This document shows positions 36,196 to 44,872 of a stretch of 49,501 nt of DNA, piece after piece; positions within the stretch are counted from its first letter, which is position 1; each line of letters opens with the position of its first letter. Made by a program: the position numbers and the translations under genes. The notes beneath the pieces were generated by a model. That model saw nothing but the letters and a program-made list of their open reading frames with translations, made no database searches and was not told the origin of the DNA. Origin of the DNA: CAYOHP01 sp964403795 [NCBI: uncultured bacterium] (GTDB taxonomy: Bacteria; Muiribacteriota; UBA6191; CAZXTJ01); NCBI GenBank assembly GCA_964403795.1, contig CAYOHP010000037.1, positions 1-49,501 of the forward strand, read 5' to 3'.

Positions 36196-37073
36196 CCCGT
36201 ACGCTCCCGCATCCAGCGCGCTGCCAGCGCCCGCGACCCGCCGTTCACCAGCACCAGCACGCCGGCCAGCACCACTGCCGAGGCCGCCGCCCTGGATTCG
36301 CCGCCCGGGACGTTCATGGCGAGATCGTAGACATGGAGCGAGAGGGCGCGCCCGGAGTCGAGCGGCCCGGTCGGCCAGCGCGCCAGGTACCCGGCAGTGA
36401 AGAGCAGCGCCGCGGTCTCCGCCATGGATCGCGCCAGCGACAGGAGCACCGAGGCCACCAGTCCAGGGGCTGCCGCGGGCAGCAGCAGCTCCCTCCAGGT
36501 CGTGACCCGGGACAGCCCGGTCGCGGCCGCAGCCTCCCGCAGCTCGCGCGGCACCGCGCGCAGCGCGTCCTCGGCGAGTCGCGTCATGAGCGGGAGCGTC
36601 ATGCAGGCCAGCGTCAGACCACCGGAGAGCAGCGACACCCCCAGACCCAGGAACCCGCAGAAGAAGGCGCTCCCGAACAGCCCGAACACCACTGAGGGCA
36701 CCGTGGCCAGGAGATCGAGGCAGGCGGACAGTCCCCGGCCCCACGGGCTCCCGACCGGCGCCAGCTCCGCGAGGTAGAGCGCCGTGGCCAGCCCGACCGG
36801 AACGACCAGCACCATTGCCAGCGCCATGAGCACGCCGGTCGAGGCCAGCACCGGACCGATGCCCCCGGCCCGGCCCGCGTCGAGGACCTCCCGGGTCAGG
36901 AAGCCGGCATCGCCGAGTCCCTCGGACCGCCCCACGAGGTCGCCCAGGATGGCCGCCATGACCAGGACCGTCACGGACGCCGAGCCCCAGGCCGCCAGGG
37001 CGAGCCATGGACCCTCGGGGCACGCGGTCAGGCCCTCGGGGACACGGCCCCCCGCCTTCCCCGCATCACTCAT
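36192..37073 (-). CDS. pstA: Phosphate ABC transporter permease PstA-like
   Basis: 293 residues with six hydrophobic helices and the permease contact loop EAAAATGLSRVTTWRELLLPAAAPGLV. The family PSVVFGLFG motif is present. ATG 37073 overlaps the pstC end by 8 bp, so it is translated in coupling. Works with pstC as the membrane channel of the phosphate importer. Confidence 0.87.
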   Translation of the reverse strand: MSDAGKAGGRVPEGLTACPEGPWLALAAWGSASVTVLVMAAILGDLVGRSEGLGDAGFLTREVLDAGRAGGIGPVLASTGVLMALAMVLVVPVGLATALYLAELAPVGSPWGRGLSACLDLLATVPSVVFGLFGSAFFCGFLGLGVSLLSGGLTLACMTLPLMTRLAEDALRAVPRELREAAAATGLSRVTTWRELLLPAAAPGLVASVLLSLARSMAETAALLFTAGYLARWPTGPLDSGRALSLHVYDLAMNVPGGESRAAASAVVLAGVLVLVNGGSRALAARWMRERTG

Positions 37074-37944
37074 GACGCACCCCGCCGAAGCGTCCACGCG
37101 CCAGCCGGAGCAGCAGCCCCCCGGTCGCCAGCAGCAGTCCGCCCGAGACGAAGAGCGCCGACCGGTGCTCGCCCTGGGCATACGCCATCTCGAGTGCCAT
37201 GTTCGCCGACAGGGTGCGCACCGGGTCGAAGGGCCCGCCCGGGACCTGGACCACGTTGCCCGCCACCATCAGGACCACCATGGTCTCGCCCAGCGCCCGG
37301 GCGAGCTGGAGCAGGGTCGCCGAGACCAGCGCCGGCCGCACCGCCGGGACCATCACCTCGAGCAGGGTGGCGCGACGTCCCAGTCCCAAAGCCGCGGCCG
37401 CCTCGTGGCACTCGACCGGCAGGGTGGCCAGCGCCTCGTCGTAGGCGAGCGCCAGGGTCGGAAGCAGCATGACCGCCAGCACCAGCGAGGCGGTGGCCAG
37501 GCAGGCCCCCGGGGGCTGCACCGCCGCCACCCGGGGAACCACCACGGTGAGGCCCCAGAGACCCAGCACCACGCTGGGCATCCCGGCCATCACCTCGAGC
37601 AGCCGGCGCAGCGCCGAGGCCAGCGGCCCCGCCGCATAGGCCCGGCACCAGAAGGCCGTCCCCAGCGCCAGGGGCGCCGCCAGCAGCACGGCCCCCACCC
37701 CGACCGCCGCGCTGGCGACCGCCATGGGAGCCATCCCGAACCGATCGGAGAGCGGGTACCACGACTCGTCGGTCAGGAACCGCAGCGGCCGCACCCGGCG
37801 CAGCGCATCGACCGACTCGATCGCCACGCTGGCGACCAGCAGGCCGACGACCAGCACCCCGAGCGAGGCCCCGATCCTCACCAGGAGCTCGGCCCTACGG
37901 TCGCGTCGGGAAAGGGACGAAGGCCTGTCCCCGGACCAGGTCAT
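37066..37944 (-). CDS. pstC: Phosphate ABC transporter permease PstC-like
   Basis: 292 residues with six hydrophobic helices, the loop EAAAALGLGRRATLLEVMVPAVRPALV and the motif MPSVVLGLWG. The ATG at 37944 has a GGAGGCGG ribosome site inside the end of pstS, a 50-bp overlap, which is unusually long but kept because of that site; a GTG at 37881 is the alternative. Confidence 0.87.
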   Translation of the reverse strand: MTWSGDRPSSLSRRDRRAELLVRIGASLGVLVVGLLVASVAIESVDALRRVRPLRFLTDESWYPLSDRFGMAPMAVASAAVGVGAVLLAAPLALGTAFWCRAYAAGPLASALRRLLEVMAGMPSVVLGLWGLTVVVPRVAAVQPPGACLATASLVLAVMLLPTLALAYDEALATLPVECHEAAAALGLGRRATLLEVMVPAVRPALVSATLLQLARALGETMVVLMVAGNVVQVPGGPFDPVRTLSANMALEMAYAQGEHRSALFVSGGLLLATGGLLLRLARGRFGGVRHE

Positions 37945-38722
37945 GCACCGCCTCCGAGCGGGCGAACTCGATCAGGGCCCGGACCTCGGCCCTCGGTTCG
38001 CCCCGGGTCGCCAACACCAGGTCCCGTGCCAGCGGGTACCTCCCGGAGGCCACCGCCTCCAGGGAGGGCACCACCCCGTCGAGCGGCAGCAGCCGGATCG
38101 GCACCCCGGAGGCCGCGTCATGGAGCGCGGTCCCGATCGACACGTAGCCGATGGCGCCGGGATTCCCCGCCACGCTCTTCACCCCCTGGAGGTTGTCCCC
38201 GATCACCAGGTCGGGCTTCACCTCCGGGTTGGTGAGCCCGTAGTAGGCGAGGAAGAGTTCGAGCGTGCTCCTCCCCTCGGCCTTGTGGACCACCGTGACC
38301 GGCCCGGGCCGCCCCCCCACCTTCGCCCAGTCCTCGACCTCGCCCCGGTACATGGCGACCACCTGCGCCCGGTCCAGCTCCGCCACCGGGTTGTCGCGGT
38401 GGACGATCAGGCTGATCCCGTCCCGTGCGATGGGGAAGGCCGTGAGGTCGCGCTCGGACTCGCGGAGCGAGCGGCTCACCATCCCGAGGTCGGCCTGCCC
38501 GCTGCGGGCATCCTTCACGCCCCGGCCCGAGCCGCCGGTCTGGACATCGATCCGCACCCCGGGATTGGCCGCCTCGAACCTGGCCGCGATCTCGCCCATC
38601 AGGGGTGCGATGGTGCTGGACCCGGTGACGACGATCGTGGGAGCCCGGCTCCCGCACCCCGCGGACAGGACGCCGAGGCCGAAGACCAGAGCCCATATCT
38701 TATGAACCTTCGTCGATATCAT
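37895..38722 (-). CDS. pstS: Phosphate-binding lipoprotein PstS-like
   Basis: 275 residues. Signal peptide with lipobox LSAGC (Cys about 23), then IVVTGSSTIAPLMGEIAARFE and VQTGGSGRGVKDARSGQADLGMVSR, the oxyanion-binding pattern of the PstS family. It delivers phosphate, or possibly another oxyanion, to PstCA. First gene of the operon. A divergent ArsR-type regulator starts 94 bp away, so the two may share control; no clear Pho box was seen. Confidence 0.87.
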   Translation of the reverse strand: MISTKVHKIWALVFGLGVLSAGCGSRAPTIVVTGSSTIAPLMGEIAARFEAANPGVRIDVQTGGSGRGVKDARSGQADLGMVSRSLRESERDLTAFPIARDGISLIVHRDNPVAELDRAQVVAMYRGEVEDWAKVGGRPGPVTVVHKAEGRSTLELFLAYYGLTNPEVKPDLVIGDNLQGVKSVAGNPGAIGYVSIGTALHDAASGVPIRLLPLDGVVPSLEAVASGRYPLARDLVLATRGEPRAEVRALIEFARSEAVHDLVRGQAFVPFPTRP

Positions 38723-38816
38723 CGTCGTCGAGAACGTATCACGGCGCGGTCGCCGGGAGCTCGATCGTCGCCGGGGTGGGGCGCGTTACGATGGATGCCG
38801 GCAAGGGAGGCCCTGC

Positions 38817-39155
38817 GTGATGCCCGCAGCCGGCAGGCCCGGGAGACGGCCCCGTCGTTTCGACCCCGCGGACTGCAGCGCCAAGCTGAAGGCCATGGCC
38901 GACCCGACCCGGCTTGCCGTGCTACGCCGCCTGCTCGACGGGCCTCGCAATGTGACCCAGCTCTGCGGTCTCCTGGGCGTCGACCAGAGCCTGCTCTCCC
39001 ACCACCTGCGCGTCCTCCGGGACGCCGAGCTGGTGGTCGGGGAGCGGGAGGGCAAGGCGGTGCGCTACCGGATCGCCCCCGGGGTCGGCCTCGACGACGA
39101 GGAGCGGGCGATCGACCTGAAGTGCTGCAGATTGAGCTTCGACGTCGGCGGCTGA
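38817..39155 (+). CDS. ArsR-family winged-helix regulator
   Basis: 112 residues: KLKAMADPTRLAVLRRLLDG, then VTQLCGLLGVDQSLLSHHLRVLRDAELV, the ArsR winged helix-turn-helix. Cys at the QLC position matches the usual metal-sensing place only in part (ELCVC is not complete); a CC pair sits near the C-terminus (LKCCRL) and another Cys near 20. It may sense a thiol-reactive metal or metalloid. GTG 38817 and ATG 38820 are both possible, with AGGGAGG upstream. It is divergent from pstSCAB, which makes it the prime candidate to control that operon (inference). Confidence 0.83.
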   Translation: MMPAAGRPGRRPRRFDPADCSAKLKAMADPTRLAVLRRLLDGPRNVTQLCGLLGVDQSLLSHHLRVLRDAELVVGEREGKAVRYRIAPGVGLDDEERAIDLKCCRLSFDVGG

Positions 39156-39174
39156 GGCGCGACGACCACGGATT

Positions 39175-39594
39175 TCAGAATCCGCAGAGCACCAAGACGA
39201 ACGAGGCGATCGCCGAGAAGAAGAGACCCAGCAGGAAGAGCGCCAGCATGAAGAGGACCCGCGTTCCCGAAGCCGTGTGCAAGTTGGTCAGCAGGAAGTA
39301 CGCCATTCCCAGGCTGCCGCGGGGGACCTCCTCGACGGTGCGATCCCGGTCCCGGGCGGCCGCCTCGAGGAGTTTCGCAGCCCCTTCCCGGCCGTAGGTC
39401 ATCTCCATCGCTCCTCGGTAGGCGAGAGCCGCGGCCGCGGCGGGAGGGAGCAGGCAGAGGAAGAGTCCGTCCCCTCCGAGATCCACCCGGGCGACCACCA
39501 GGAGCATGGCGCCACCTGCCAGAGGCGTCAGGGCCAGACCGCCGAGGAACATCGCCAGCGAACGCCGGGACACCGGGTCGTCGGGCTTCTTCAT
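39175..39594 (-). CDS. Small membrane protein of unknown function
   Basis: 139 residues with four hydrophobic segments (about 13-35, 40-60 and two between 95 and 138) and a charged middle (about 62-90). No recognised domain. A GGAGAGGGGATCCC region precedes the ATG. It converges with the ArsR gene, leaving 19 bp between the ends. Confidence 0.65.
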   Translation of the reverse strand: MKKPDDPVSRRSLAMFLGGLALTPLAGGAMLLVVARVDLGGDGLFLCLLPPAAAAALAYRGAMEMTYGREGAAKLLEAAARDRDRTVEEVPRGSLGMAYFLLTNLHTASGTRVLFMLALFLLGLFFSAIASFVLVLCGF

Positions 39595-39729
39595 GGGATC
39601 CCCCTCTCCTCCAGGATATCAGGCCCGGCTCCGGGGTCTCGATCGACGATCCCGGCTTCCGAGGTTGCCTCGCGTGGCTGGAGATGGCACCTTGGGACGC
39701 TCAGGCCCAGGTCGAAGGACACGAACGGA

Positions 39730-41172
39730 ATGCGTAGCGGCCCGCCCCCGGCAATCGCCCACCTGCTCTCCGCCCTCGTCTTCCTGATCCCGGTGGCGGT
39801 GGTGGTGCACCCGGTGATCTTCGATCCGGATCTCTGGTGGCACCTCGCCACCGGGCGCTGGATCGCCACCCACGGAGCGATCCCGACGAGCGACCCCTTC
39901 GCGCTCCCGACCCTGGGCCGGGAGTGGGTCGCCTACGGCTGGATCTTCGACCTGGCCTGCTTCGAACTCTACCTCCGCGCCGGGCTGGCAGGACTCGTGT
40001 TCGCCGGATTGGGCGCAGCATTCGCTCTGGTCGCCAGCTTGCGCCGACTGGTCGCAGATCGCCTCGGAAACCCGGTGAGGGAGGCGGCCTTGGTGGGGCT
40101 GGGCCTCTTCGCCGTCTCGCCGCTGCTCACCCCGCGTCCCTGGCTGGCGAGCATCCTGCTCGTGGCGGTCACCCTGGAGGTGGTGTTGGCCCGGGTCGAG
40201 GGTCGCACCCATCCGTTCCACCGCGTCCTGCCACTGGGCTACGCCCTGGTCGCCAACCTCCATGTCCAGTGGGTCTACGGGCTGGCGGTGCTGGCCGTGG
40301 CCTGGGTAGCGACCCGCCTCGACAACGGACCCGACCCGCTCCCCCTGCCCTTCTCCCGCCTCGCGATCCTCTGCGGACTGGCGACCCTGGCCAATCCCCA
40401 CGGGACCGCGCTCCATCGCCACCTGCTCGAGATCGCGGGCCAGACCGGGATCTGGGACATGGGGACGGAACTCCAGGCCATGCGTTTCCGGTCGCTTCCC
40501 GACTGGGGTGTGCTCGGACTCCTCGCGGCGGCCCTGCTGACGATCGGCGGGTCGCGCCGGCCCCGCGGCCTTCCCCTGGCGCTCGTACTCGTGGGAGGGG
40601 CCCTCGGCTTCCGGGCCGCCCGGGACGTGTGGATGACGGTGCTCTGCAGCCTGGCCGCACTCGCCCTGGCGACCGGGCAGGCCCCGGACCCGAGCTCGAG
40701 CCCGAGCCCGGACCCGGCCGACCCGGTGCCCCTGCCCGGTGCCCCGCAGGGCCCGGTCCTCGCGCTCGTGCTCCTCGGGACCGGACTCGCCGCCTGGGGT
40801 CGAGGCTTCTCGGAGGCCGCGCTCCTGCATCAGACGGCCCGGATCTTCCCGGCCGACGCGGTTGCTGCGATCCGTCGGGAAGGGCTGGTTGGCCCGCTCT
40901 ACAACCCCTTCGACTGGGGGGGCTACCTGATCTTCGCGCTCCCGGAACTCCCGGTCTCGATGGACGGCCGGGCCGCCCTCCACGGCGACCGGCGCATCGC
41001 CCGCTCGCTCGACACCTGGTCCGCCCGGCCCGGGTGGGAGCGGGACTCGGAGCTCGCTGCGGCCCGGGTCGTGCTCGGTCCCACCGGCTCGGCCCTGATC
41101 GCGGCCCTGGCCCGGAGCCCGGAGTGGCGGCGGGTCCATGCGGATCCCCTGGCCACCGTCCTGGCGAGGTGA
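39730..41172 (+). CDS. Polytopic membrane protein, glycosyltransferase-C-like layout
   Basis: 480 residues with about ten hydrophobic helices. The opening DPDLWWHLATGRWIATHGAIP with DPF resembles the first loop of uncharacterised GT-C-like membrane proteins in which the acidic/Trp cluster lies after helix 1. NPFDWGGYLIF and the C-terminal soluble tail (SMDGRAALHGDRR) are also typical of that group. No catalytic role is proved. ATG 39730 with AAGGA about 10 bp upstream; the frame is open far upstream without matching sequence. Confidence 0.7.
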   Translation: MRSGPPPAIAHLLSALVFLIPVAVVVHPVIFDPDLWWHLATGRWIATHGAIPTSDPFALPTLGREWVAYGWIFDLACFELYLRAGLAGLVFAGLGAAFALVASLRRLVADRLGNPVREAALVGLGLFAVSPLLTPRPWLASILLVAVTLEVVLARVEGRTHPFHRVLPLGYALVANLHVQWVYGLAVLAVAWVATRLDNGPDPLPLPFSRLAILCGLATLANPHGTALHRHLLEIAGQTGIWDMGTELQAMRFRSLPDWGVLGLLAAALLTIGGSRRPRGLPLALVLVGGALGFRAARDVWMTVLCSLAALALATGQAPDPSSSPSPDPADPVPLPGAPQGPVLALVLLGTGLAAWGRGFSEAALLHQTARIFPADAVAAIRREGLVGPLYNPFDWGGYLIFALPELPVSMDGRAALHGDRRIARSLDTWSARPGWERDSELAAARVVLGPTGSALIAALARSPEWRRVHADPLATVLAR

Positions 41173-41227
41173 GGGATCCGGTTCGCCGGTCCAGGGCTCC
41201 CGCGCCGTGGCGCAAGCCCGGGGATCG

Positions 41228-42541
41228 TCACACGTCGAAGCCACCGCCCGAGGCGCGGTCCCCGAGCATGCGGAGCAGCTCGAACGAATAGATGCCCGAG
41301 TCGTGCCCGTCGCTCCAGTGGATCGAGACCGCATAGGTCCCCACCGTGAAGATCCGGCGAGGCGCCACGTCGGCGGGCACGTTCTTGGGATCGAGCACTC
41401 TCTGTCCGGTGCCCTCGTCGACGCAGGCCGCGCAGGGGCAGAGGAGCCTCAGGTCGCGCACGTCGTACTCGTAGCGGGTCCCCTCGGCCCACAGGATGGA
41501 GAGGGTGCGCGGATCCTTCTGCATGAACCCGACGGGTCGCTTGCGGTCGCCCTTCTCCCGGTTCACCGCGCCCGGCCGCCAGGAGGGGGTCCCCGTGCCC
41601 TCCACCCAGTTCCAGTCGAAGGCCTCGGTGCCGGCTCCGGCGCTGGCCTCGACCGCGTCCCCCAGCCGTCCGGCGAGTTGCCGGTAGGCCTCGGCCACCT
41701 TGGATCCCGGATGGCTCGACACGAACGGGGTCCCGGTGTCGCCGGCCTCGACCACCGCGCCGTCGATCGGGATCCCGCCCAGGAACGGCACACCCAGTTC
41801 CTGGCACATCCGCTCTCCGCCACCCGAGCGGAAGATCGGGGTCTCCTCCCCGCAGTGGGGACATGCGAAGCCGCTCATGTTCTCGACCACGCCGAGGATC
41901 GGGACGTTCACCTTCTCGAACATCCTGAGCCCGCGCCGGGCGATGTTCAGGCTCACGTCCTGGGGGGTGGTCACGATCACCGCGCCGGTCAGCGGCGTCC
42001 CCTGCGCCAGGGACAGCTGCACGTCGCCGGTCCCCGGGGGCAGGTCGAGGATGAGGTAGTCCAGCCTTCCCCAGGCCACGCCCCGGACGAACATGGTCAG
42101 GTAGCGGGTCACCATCGGGCCGCGCAGGATGGCCGGCTGGTCGTCGCCGGTGAGCATGGCCATCGACATGACCTTGATGCCGTGGCGGGTCTCGGGCTGG
42201 GCCTGGTCGCCCACCATGCGGGGCGGCACGCCCTTGGGCACCCCGAGCATGGTGGGGACGCTGGGACCCAGGATGTCGGCGTCCACGATCCCGACCCGCT
42301 TGCCCTGGGCCGAGAGGGCGAGCGCCAGGTTCACCGCCACCGTCGACTTGCCGACGCCCCCCTTACCGCTGGCGATCGCCACCACGTGGCGGATCCCAGG
42401 GAGCTTCTCCTCGCCGGTGTCGTGGGAGCAGCCAGGACCGTGCTCGTGGGCATGGCCATGGTCGTGACCGTGGCCGTGTCCATGGTCGTGGTCATGGGAG
42501 CATCCGGGGCCGTGTTCGTGGGTGTGGTCGTGGCTTGCCAT
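41228..42541 (-). CDS. Mrp/ApbC-family P-loop ATPase with His-rich head and DUF971 tail
   Basis: 437 residues. Residues 1-40 contain 15 His, with [10 protein letters not shown] occurring twice. Walker [12 protein letters not shown] (about 57-67), a Mrp signature [13 protein letters not shown] and the CPHC pair (near 226) of Fe-S carrier ATPases follow. The C-terminal 90 residues ([25 protein letters not shown] and [22 protein letters not shown]) are a DUF971 domain. Mrp/ApbC proteins carry and deliver Fe-S clusters, a role in keeping with the Fe-S respiratory proteins here. The His-rich head may bind Ni, Zn or Fe. Confidence 0.88.
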   Translation of the reverse strand: MASHDHTHEHGPGCSHDHDHGHGHGHDHGHAHEHGPGCSHDTGEEKLPGIRHVVAIASGKGGVGKSTVAVNLALALSAQGKRVGIVDADILGPSVPTMLGVPKGVPPRMVGDQAQPETRHGIKVMSMAMLTGDDQPAILRGPMVTRYLTMFVRGVAWGRLDYLILDLPPGTGDVQLSLAQGTPLTGAVIVTTPQDVSLNIARRGLRMFEKVNVPILGVVENMSGFACPHCGEETPIFRSGGGERMCQELGVPFLGGIPIDGAVVEAGDTGTPFVSSHPGSKVAEAYRQLAGRLGDAVEASAGAGTEAFDWNWVEGTGTPSWRPGAVNREKGDRKRPVGFMQKDPRTLSILWAEGTRYEYDVRDLRLLCPCAACVDEGTGQRVLDPKNVPADVAPRRIFTVGTYAVSIHWSDGHDSGIYSFELLRMLGDRASGGGFDV

Positions 42542-42609
42542 GGGCGGGAATCCCTCGCGTCGGCCCCCATGCTACCGTGGCCGCGTCGACCCTGACAGGG
42601 AGGGACGCG

Positions 42610-43767
42610 ATGTCCGACAGCTTCACCGAGGTCTCGCACCAGGGCTGGTTCAGCCGTCTGATGGGCTCGATCGGGGGAGTGGCCATCGGCCTGCTCCTGA
42701 TGGTCGGCTCGGGCGCCCTCATGTTCTGGAACGAAGGCCGGGCCGTCCAGACCGCCCAGGCCCTCACCGAAGGTCGGGGCGCGGTCGTTTCCGTGAAGTC
42801 CGACCAGGTCGATCCCGCCAACGAGGGGAAGCTGCTCCACGTCACCGGAAGGGCCGACACCTCCGCCACCCTGGCCGACCCCATGTTCGGGATCTCGGCC
42901 CGGGCGCTGCGCTTCGAGCGCCAGGTCGAGATGTACCAGTGGCAGGAGAAGAAGCGCACCGAGAAGCGCAAGAAGATCGGCGGCGGCGAGGAGACGATCA
43001 CCCACTACGACTACACGAAGACCTGGTCGAGCAGCGTCATCAAGTCGTCGAACTTCAAGCGCTCCGGGGAACACCACAACCCCACCTCGATGGAGGTCCC
43101 CCACCACGTCGCCCAGGCCGACTCGGTGAGTCTGGGCGCCTTCCTGCTGCCGGGCGACCTGGTCGACGACATCGACGGCTGGTCCCCCCAGCCGGTCTCC
43201 GAGAACGACCGGGCCCGGGCCCCCCCGGCCCTGCGGGACCGCCTCCACCTCGAGGGCGGCGGCTTCTACCTGGGCCGCAATCCCTCCGACCCCTCGATCG
43301 GCGACCTGAGGATCCGGTTCCGGGCCGTGCTCCCCCAGGTCGTGAGCCTGCTCTCGGCCCAGTCCGGCACCGGCTTCCGCGAGTACCCCACCAAGGCCGG
43401 CAAGCCCATCCAGCGCCTCGAACTCGGCGACCGCACCGCCGACCAGATGTTCTCGGCCGCCGAGACCGAGAACACCATGATCCTCTGGGGCCTGCGCTTC
43501 CTCGGCTGGCTGCTCATGTTCATCGGCCTGAAGATGCTCTTCGAGCCCTTCGCGGTGATGGCCGACATCCTCCCCTTCGTGGGCGACCTGCTGCGCATGG
43601 GAACAGGGTTCTTCTCCTTCTTCCTGGCGAGCTTCCTGTCCCTGATCGTGATCGCCATCGGCTGGATCTTCTACCGGCCGCTGCTCGGCGCCGCCCTGAT
43701 CGTCGGGGCGATCGCCATCCTGGTGATGGGGATGCGCATGGCCTCGGGGAAGAAGGCCGCGGCCTAG
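42610..43767 (+). CDS. TMEM43 (LUMA)-like membrane protein
   Basis: 385 residues. One N-terminal helix (about 20-40), followed by FWNEGRAVQTAQALTEG, a large soluble region (about 45-300) and three C-terminal helices (about 300-375). FWNEGRAV after the first helix and the terminal helix cluster are the TMEM43 family layout; the bacterial members are uncharacterised. A GGGAGGGACGCG site precedes the ATG. The downstream nuclease-fold gene starts 4 bp after its stop. Confidence 0.82.
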   Translation: MSDSFTEVSHQGWFSRLMGSIGGVAIGLLLMVGSGALMFWNEGRAVQTAQALTEGRGAVVSVKSDQVDPANEGKLLHVTGRADTSATLADPMFGISARALRFERQVEMYQWQEKKRTEKRKKIGGGEETITHYDYTKTWSSSVIKSSNFKRSGEHHNPTSMEVPHHVAQADSVSLGAFLLPGDLVDDIDGWSPQPVSENDRARAPPALRDRLHLEGGGFYLGRNPSDPSIGDLRIRFRAVLPQVVSLLSAQSGTGFREYPTKAGKPIQRLELGDRTADQMFSAAETENTMILWGLRFLGWLLMFIGLKMLFEPFAVMADILPFVGDLLRMGTGFFSFFLASFLSLIVIAIGWIFYRPLLGAALIVGAIAILVMGMRMASGKKAAA

Positions 43768-43771
43768 GCCC

Positions 43772-44836
43772 ATGGCGAAGCCGCGCCGCCGCTCGGGTCC
43801 GCCGCCGCTCCGGACCCGGGTGGCCTCCTTCAACCTGCTGAACCTGGTCCTTCCCGAGGTCACCTACTACCAGCGGCTCGTCTATTCGCGGGCCGACTAC
43901 CGCAGGAAGATCGACTGGGTCGCCCACCAGCTCCGGGAACTCGACGCCGACGTGGTGGGCTTCCAGGAGGTCTTCCACCTCGAGGCCCTGCTCGAGGCCG
44001 TGGGCGCCTCCAAGAGCTATGGGGAAGGCGGGGTGCTGGCGCCTTCCGCCAACGGCGAGTTCCCGGCCGTGGGTCTGGCGACCCGGCTCCCCCTGCTCTC
44101 CTGGGAATCGATCGCCGACTTCCCCCCCGAGGGATGTCTCGACCTCGAGGGCTCCCCCATCCCGATCACGAGGTTCTCCCGCCCGGTGCTGCGGGCCACC
44201 GTCGAGCTTCCCAACGGGGTGGCCTCCGACGTCTTCGTCTGCCACCTGAAGTCGAAGCGTCCCATGGTCCCCGACGACCGGGACCCCCACGACCCCCGGG
44301 AACGGGCGCTCGGCAAGGCCCGCTCGCTGATCCTGCGGGCCGCCGAGTCGGCGGCGCTCCGGACCCTGGTGCTCGCCAGCCTCAAGGGCAGCGACCATCC
44401 GGTGATCGTGCTCGGGGACGTGAACGACGGCGAGACCGCGGTCACCACCGAACTCCTGGCCGGCACCCCGCCCTGGCGTTCGCTGCCGCCCGACGTGAAG
44501 TCGCGGATCTGGGACGTACTCCTCTACCCGGCCCGGGAGGCGCTCCCCCGGCTCGATCCCCGGGACGTGTTCTTCACCCACATCCACAACGGGCGCCACG
44601 ACACCCTCGACCAGATCCTGGTCAGCCAGGAGTTCGTGCGCCAGCACCCTCGCCACATCGGAGCGGTGGAGACGGTGCGGGTCCTGAACGACCACCTGGT
44701 CGACCGCACCTTCTCCGACGAACCGGCCCCGGTCTGGCGCTCCGACCACGGTCAGGTGGTCGTGACCTTCAAGCTCCGGCCACCCGAGGCCGCCCGAGGC
44801 GAGCGCCCGCCGCGGCGCGGACCACGGCCCGCTTGA
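43772..44836 (+). CDS. Endonuclease/exonuclease/phosphatase-family enzyme
   Basis: 354 residues with the EEP catalytic set: RVASFNLLNL (Asn near 21), GFQEVF (Glu), VFVCHLKSKRP, VLGDVNDGE and DHGQVVV near the C-terminus. These metal-dependent enzymes hydrolyse phosphodiesters; the substrate is unknown. It has no clear signal peptide. The stop codon TGA at 44834-44836 lies inside the -35 element of the imuB promoter. Confidence 0.85.
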   Translation: MAKPRRRSGPPPLRTRVASFNLLNLVLPEVTYYQRLVYSRADYRRKIDWVAHQLRELDADVVGFQEVFHLEALLEAVGASKSYGEGGVLAPSANGEFPAVGLATRLPLLSWESIADFPPEGCLDLEGSPIPITRFSRPVLRATVELPNGVASDVFVCHLKSKRPMVPDDRDPHDPRERALGKARSLILRAAESAALRTLVLASLKGSDHPVIVLGDVNDGETAVTTELLAGTPPWRSLPPDVKSRIWDVLLYPAREALPRLDPRDVFFTHIHNGRHDTLDQILVSQEFVRQHPRHIGAVETVRVLNDHLVDRTFSDEPAPVWRSDHGQVVVTFKLRPPEAARGERPPRRGPRPA

Positions 44837-44861
44837 TAGTGAACATTTGTTCCTGTATCCT
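44833..44861 (+). promoter_or_regulatory. SOS-type promoter of imuB
   Basis: TTGATA (-35), 17 bp, TATCCT (-10), with the perfect palindrome core GAACATTTGTTC (44841-44852) in the spacer. It is strongly alike the imuA promoter at 30369-30397. The ATG at 44873 is only 11 bp beyond the -10, so the message is nearly leaderless. Confidence 0.85.
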
Positions 44862-44872
44862 CTCCCCATGCG

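Noticed and set aside
38698-38722. ATATC...GATAT inverted repeat considered as an ArsR operator
   Set aside because: It lies within the first codons of pstS with a long spacer, and arms are only five bases, too weak to claim.
42421-42540. Short CATGGTCGTG-like repeats considered as a CRISPR-like or satellite repeat
   Set aside because: They encode the His-rich head of the Mrp-like protein in frame; unit length is short and irregular and there are no spacers.
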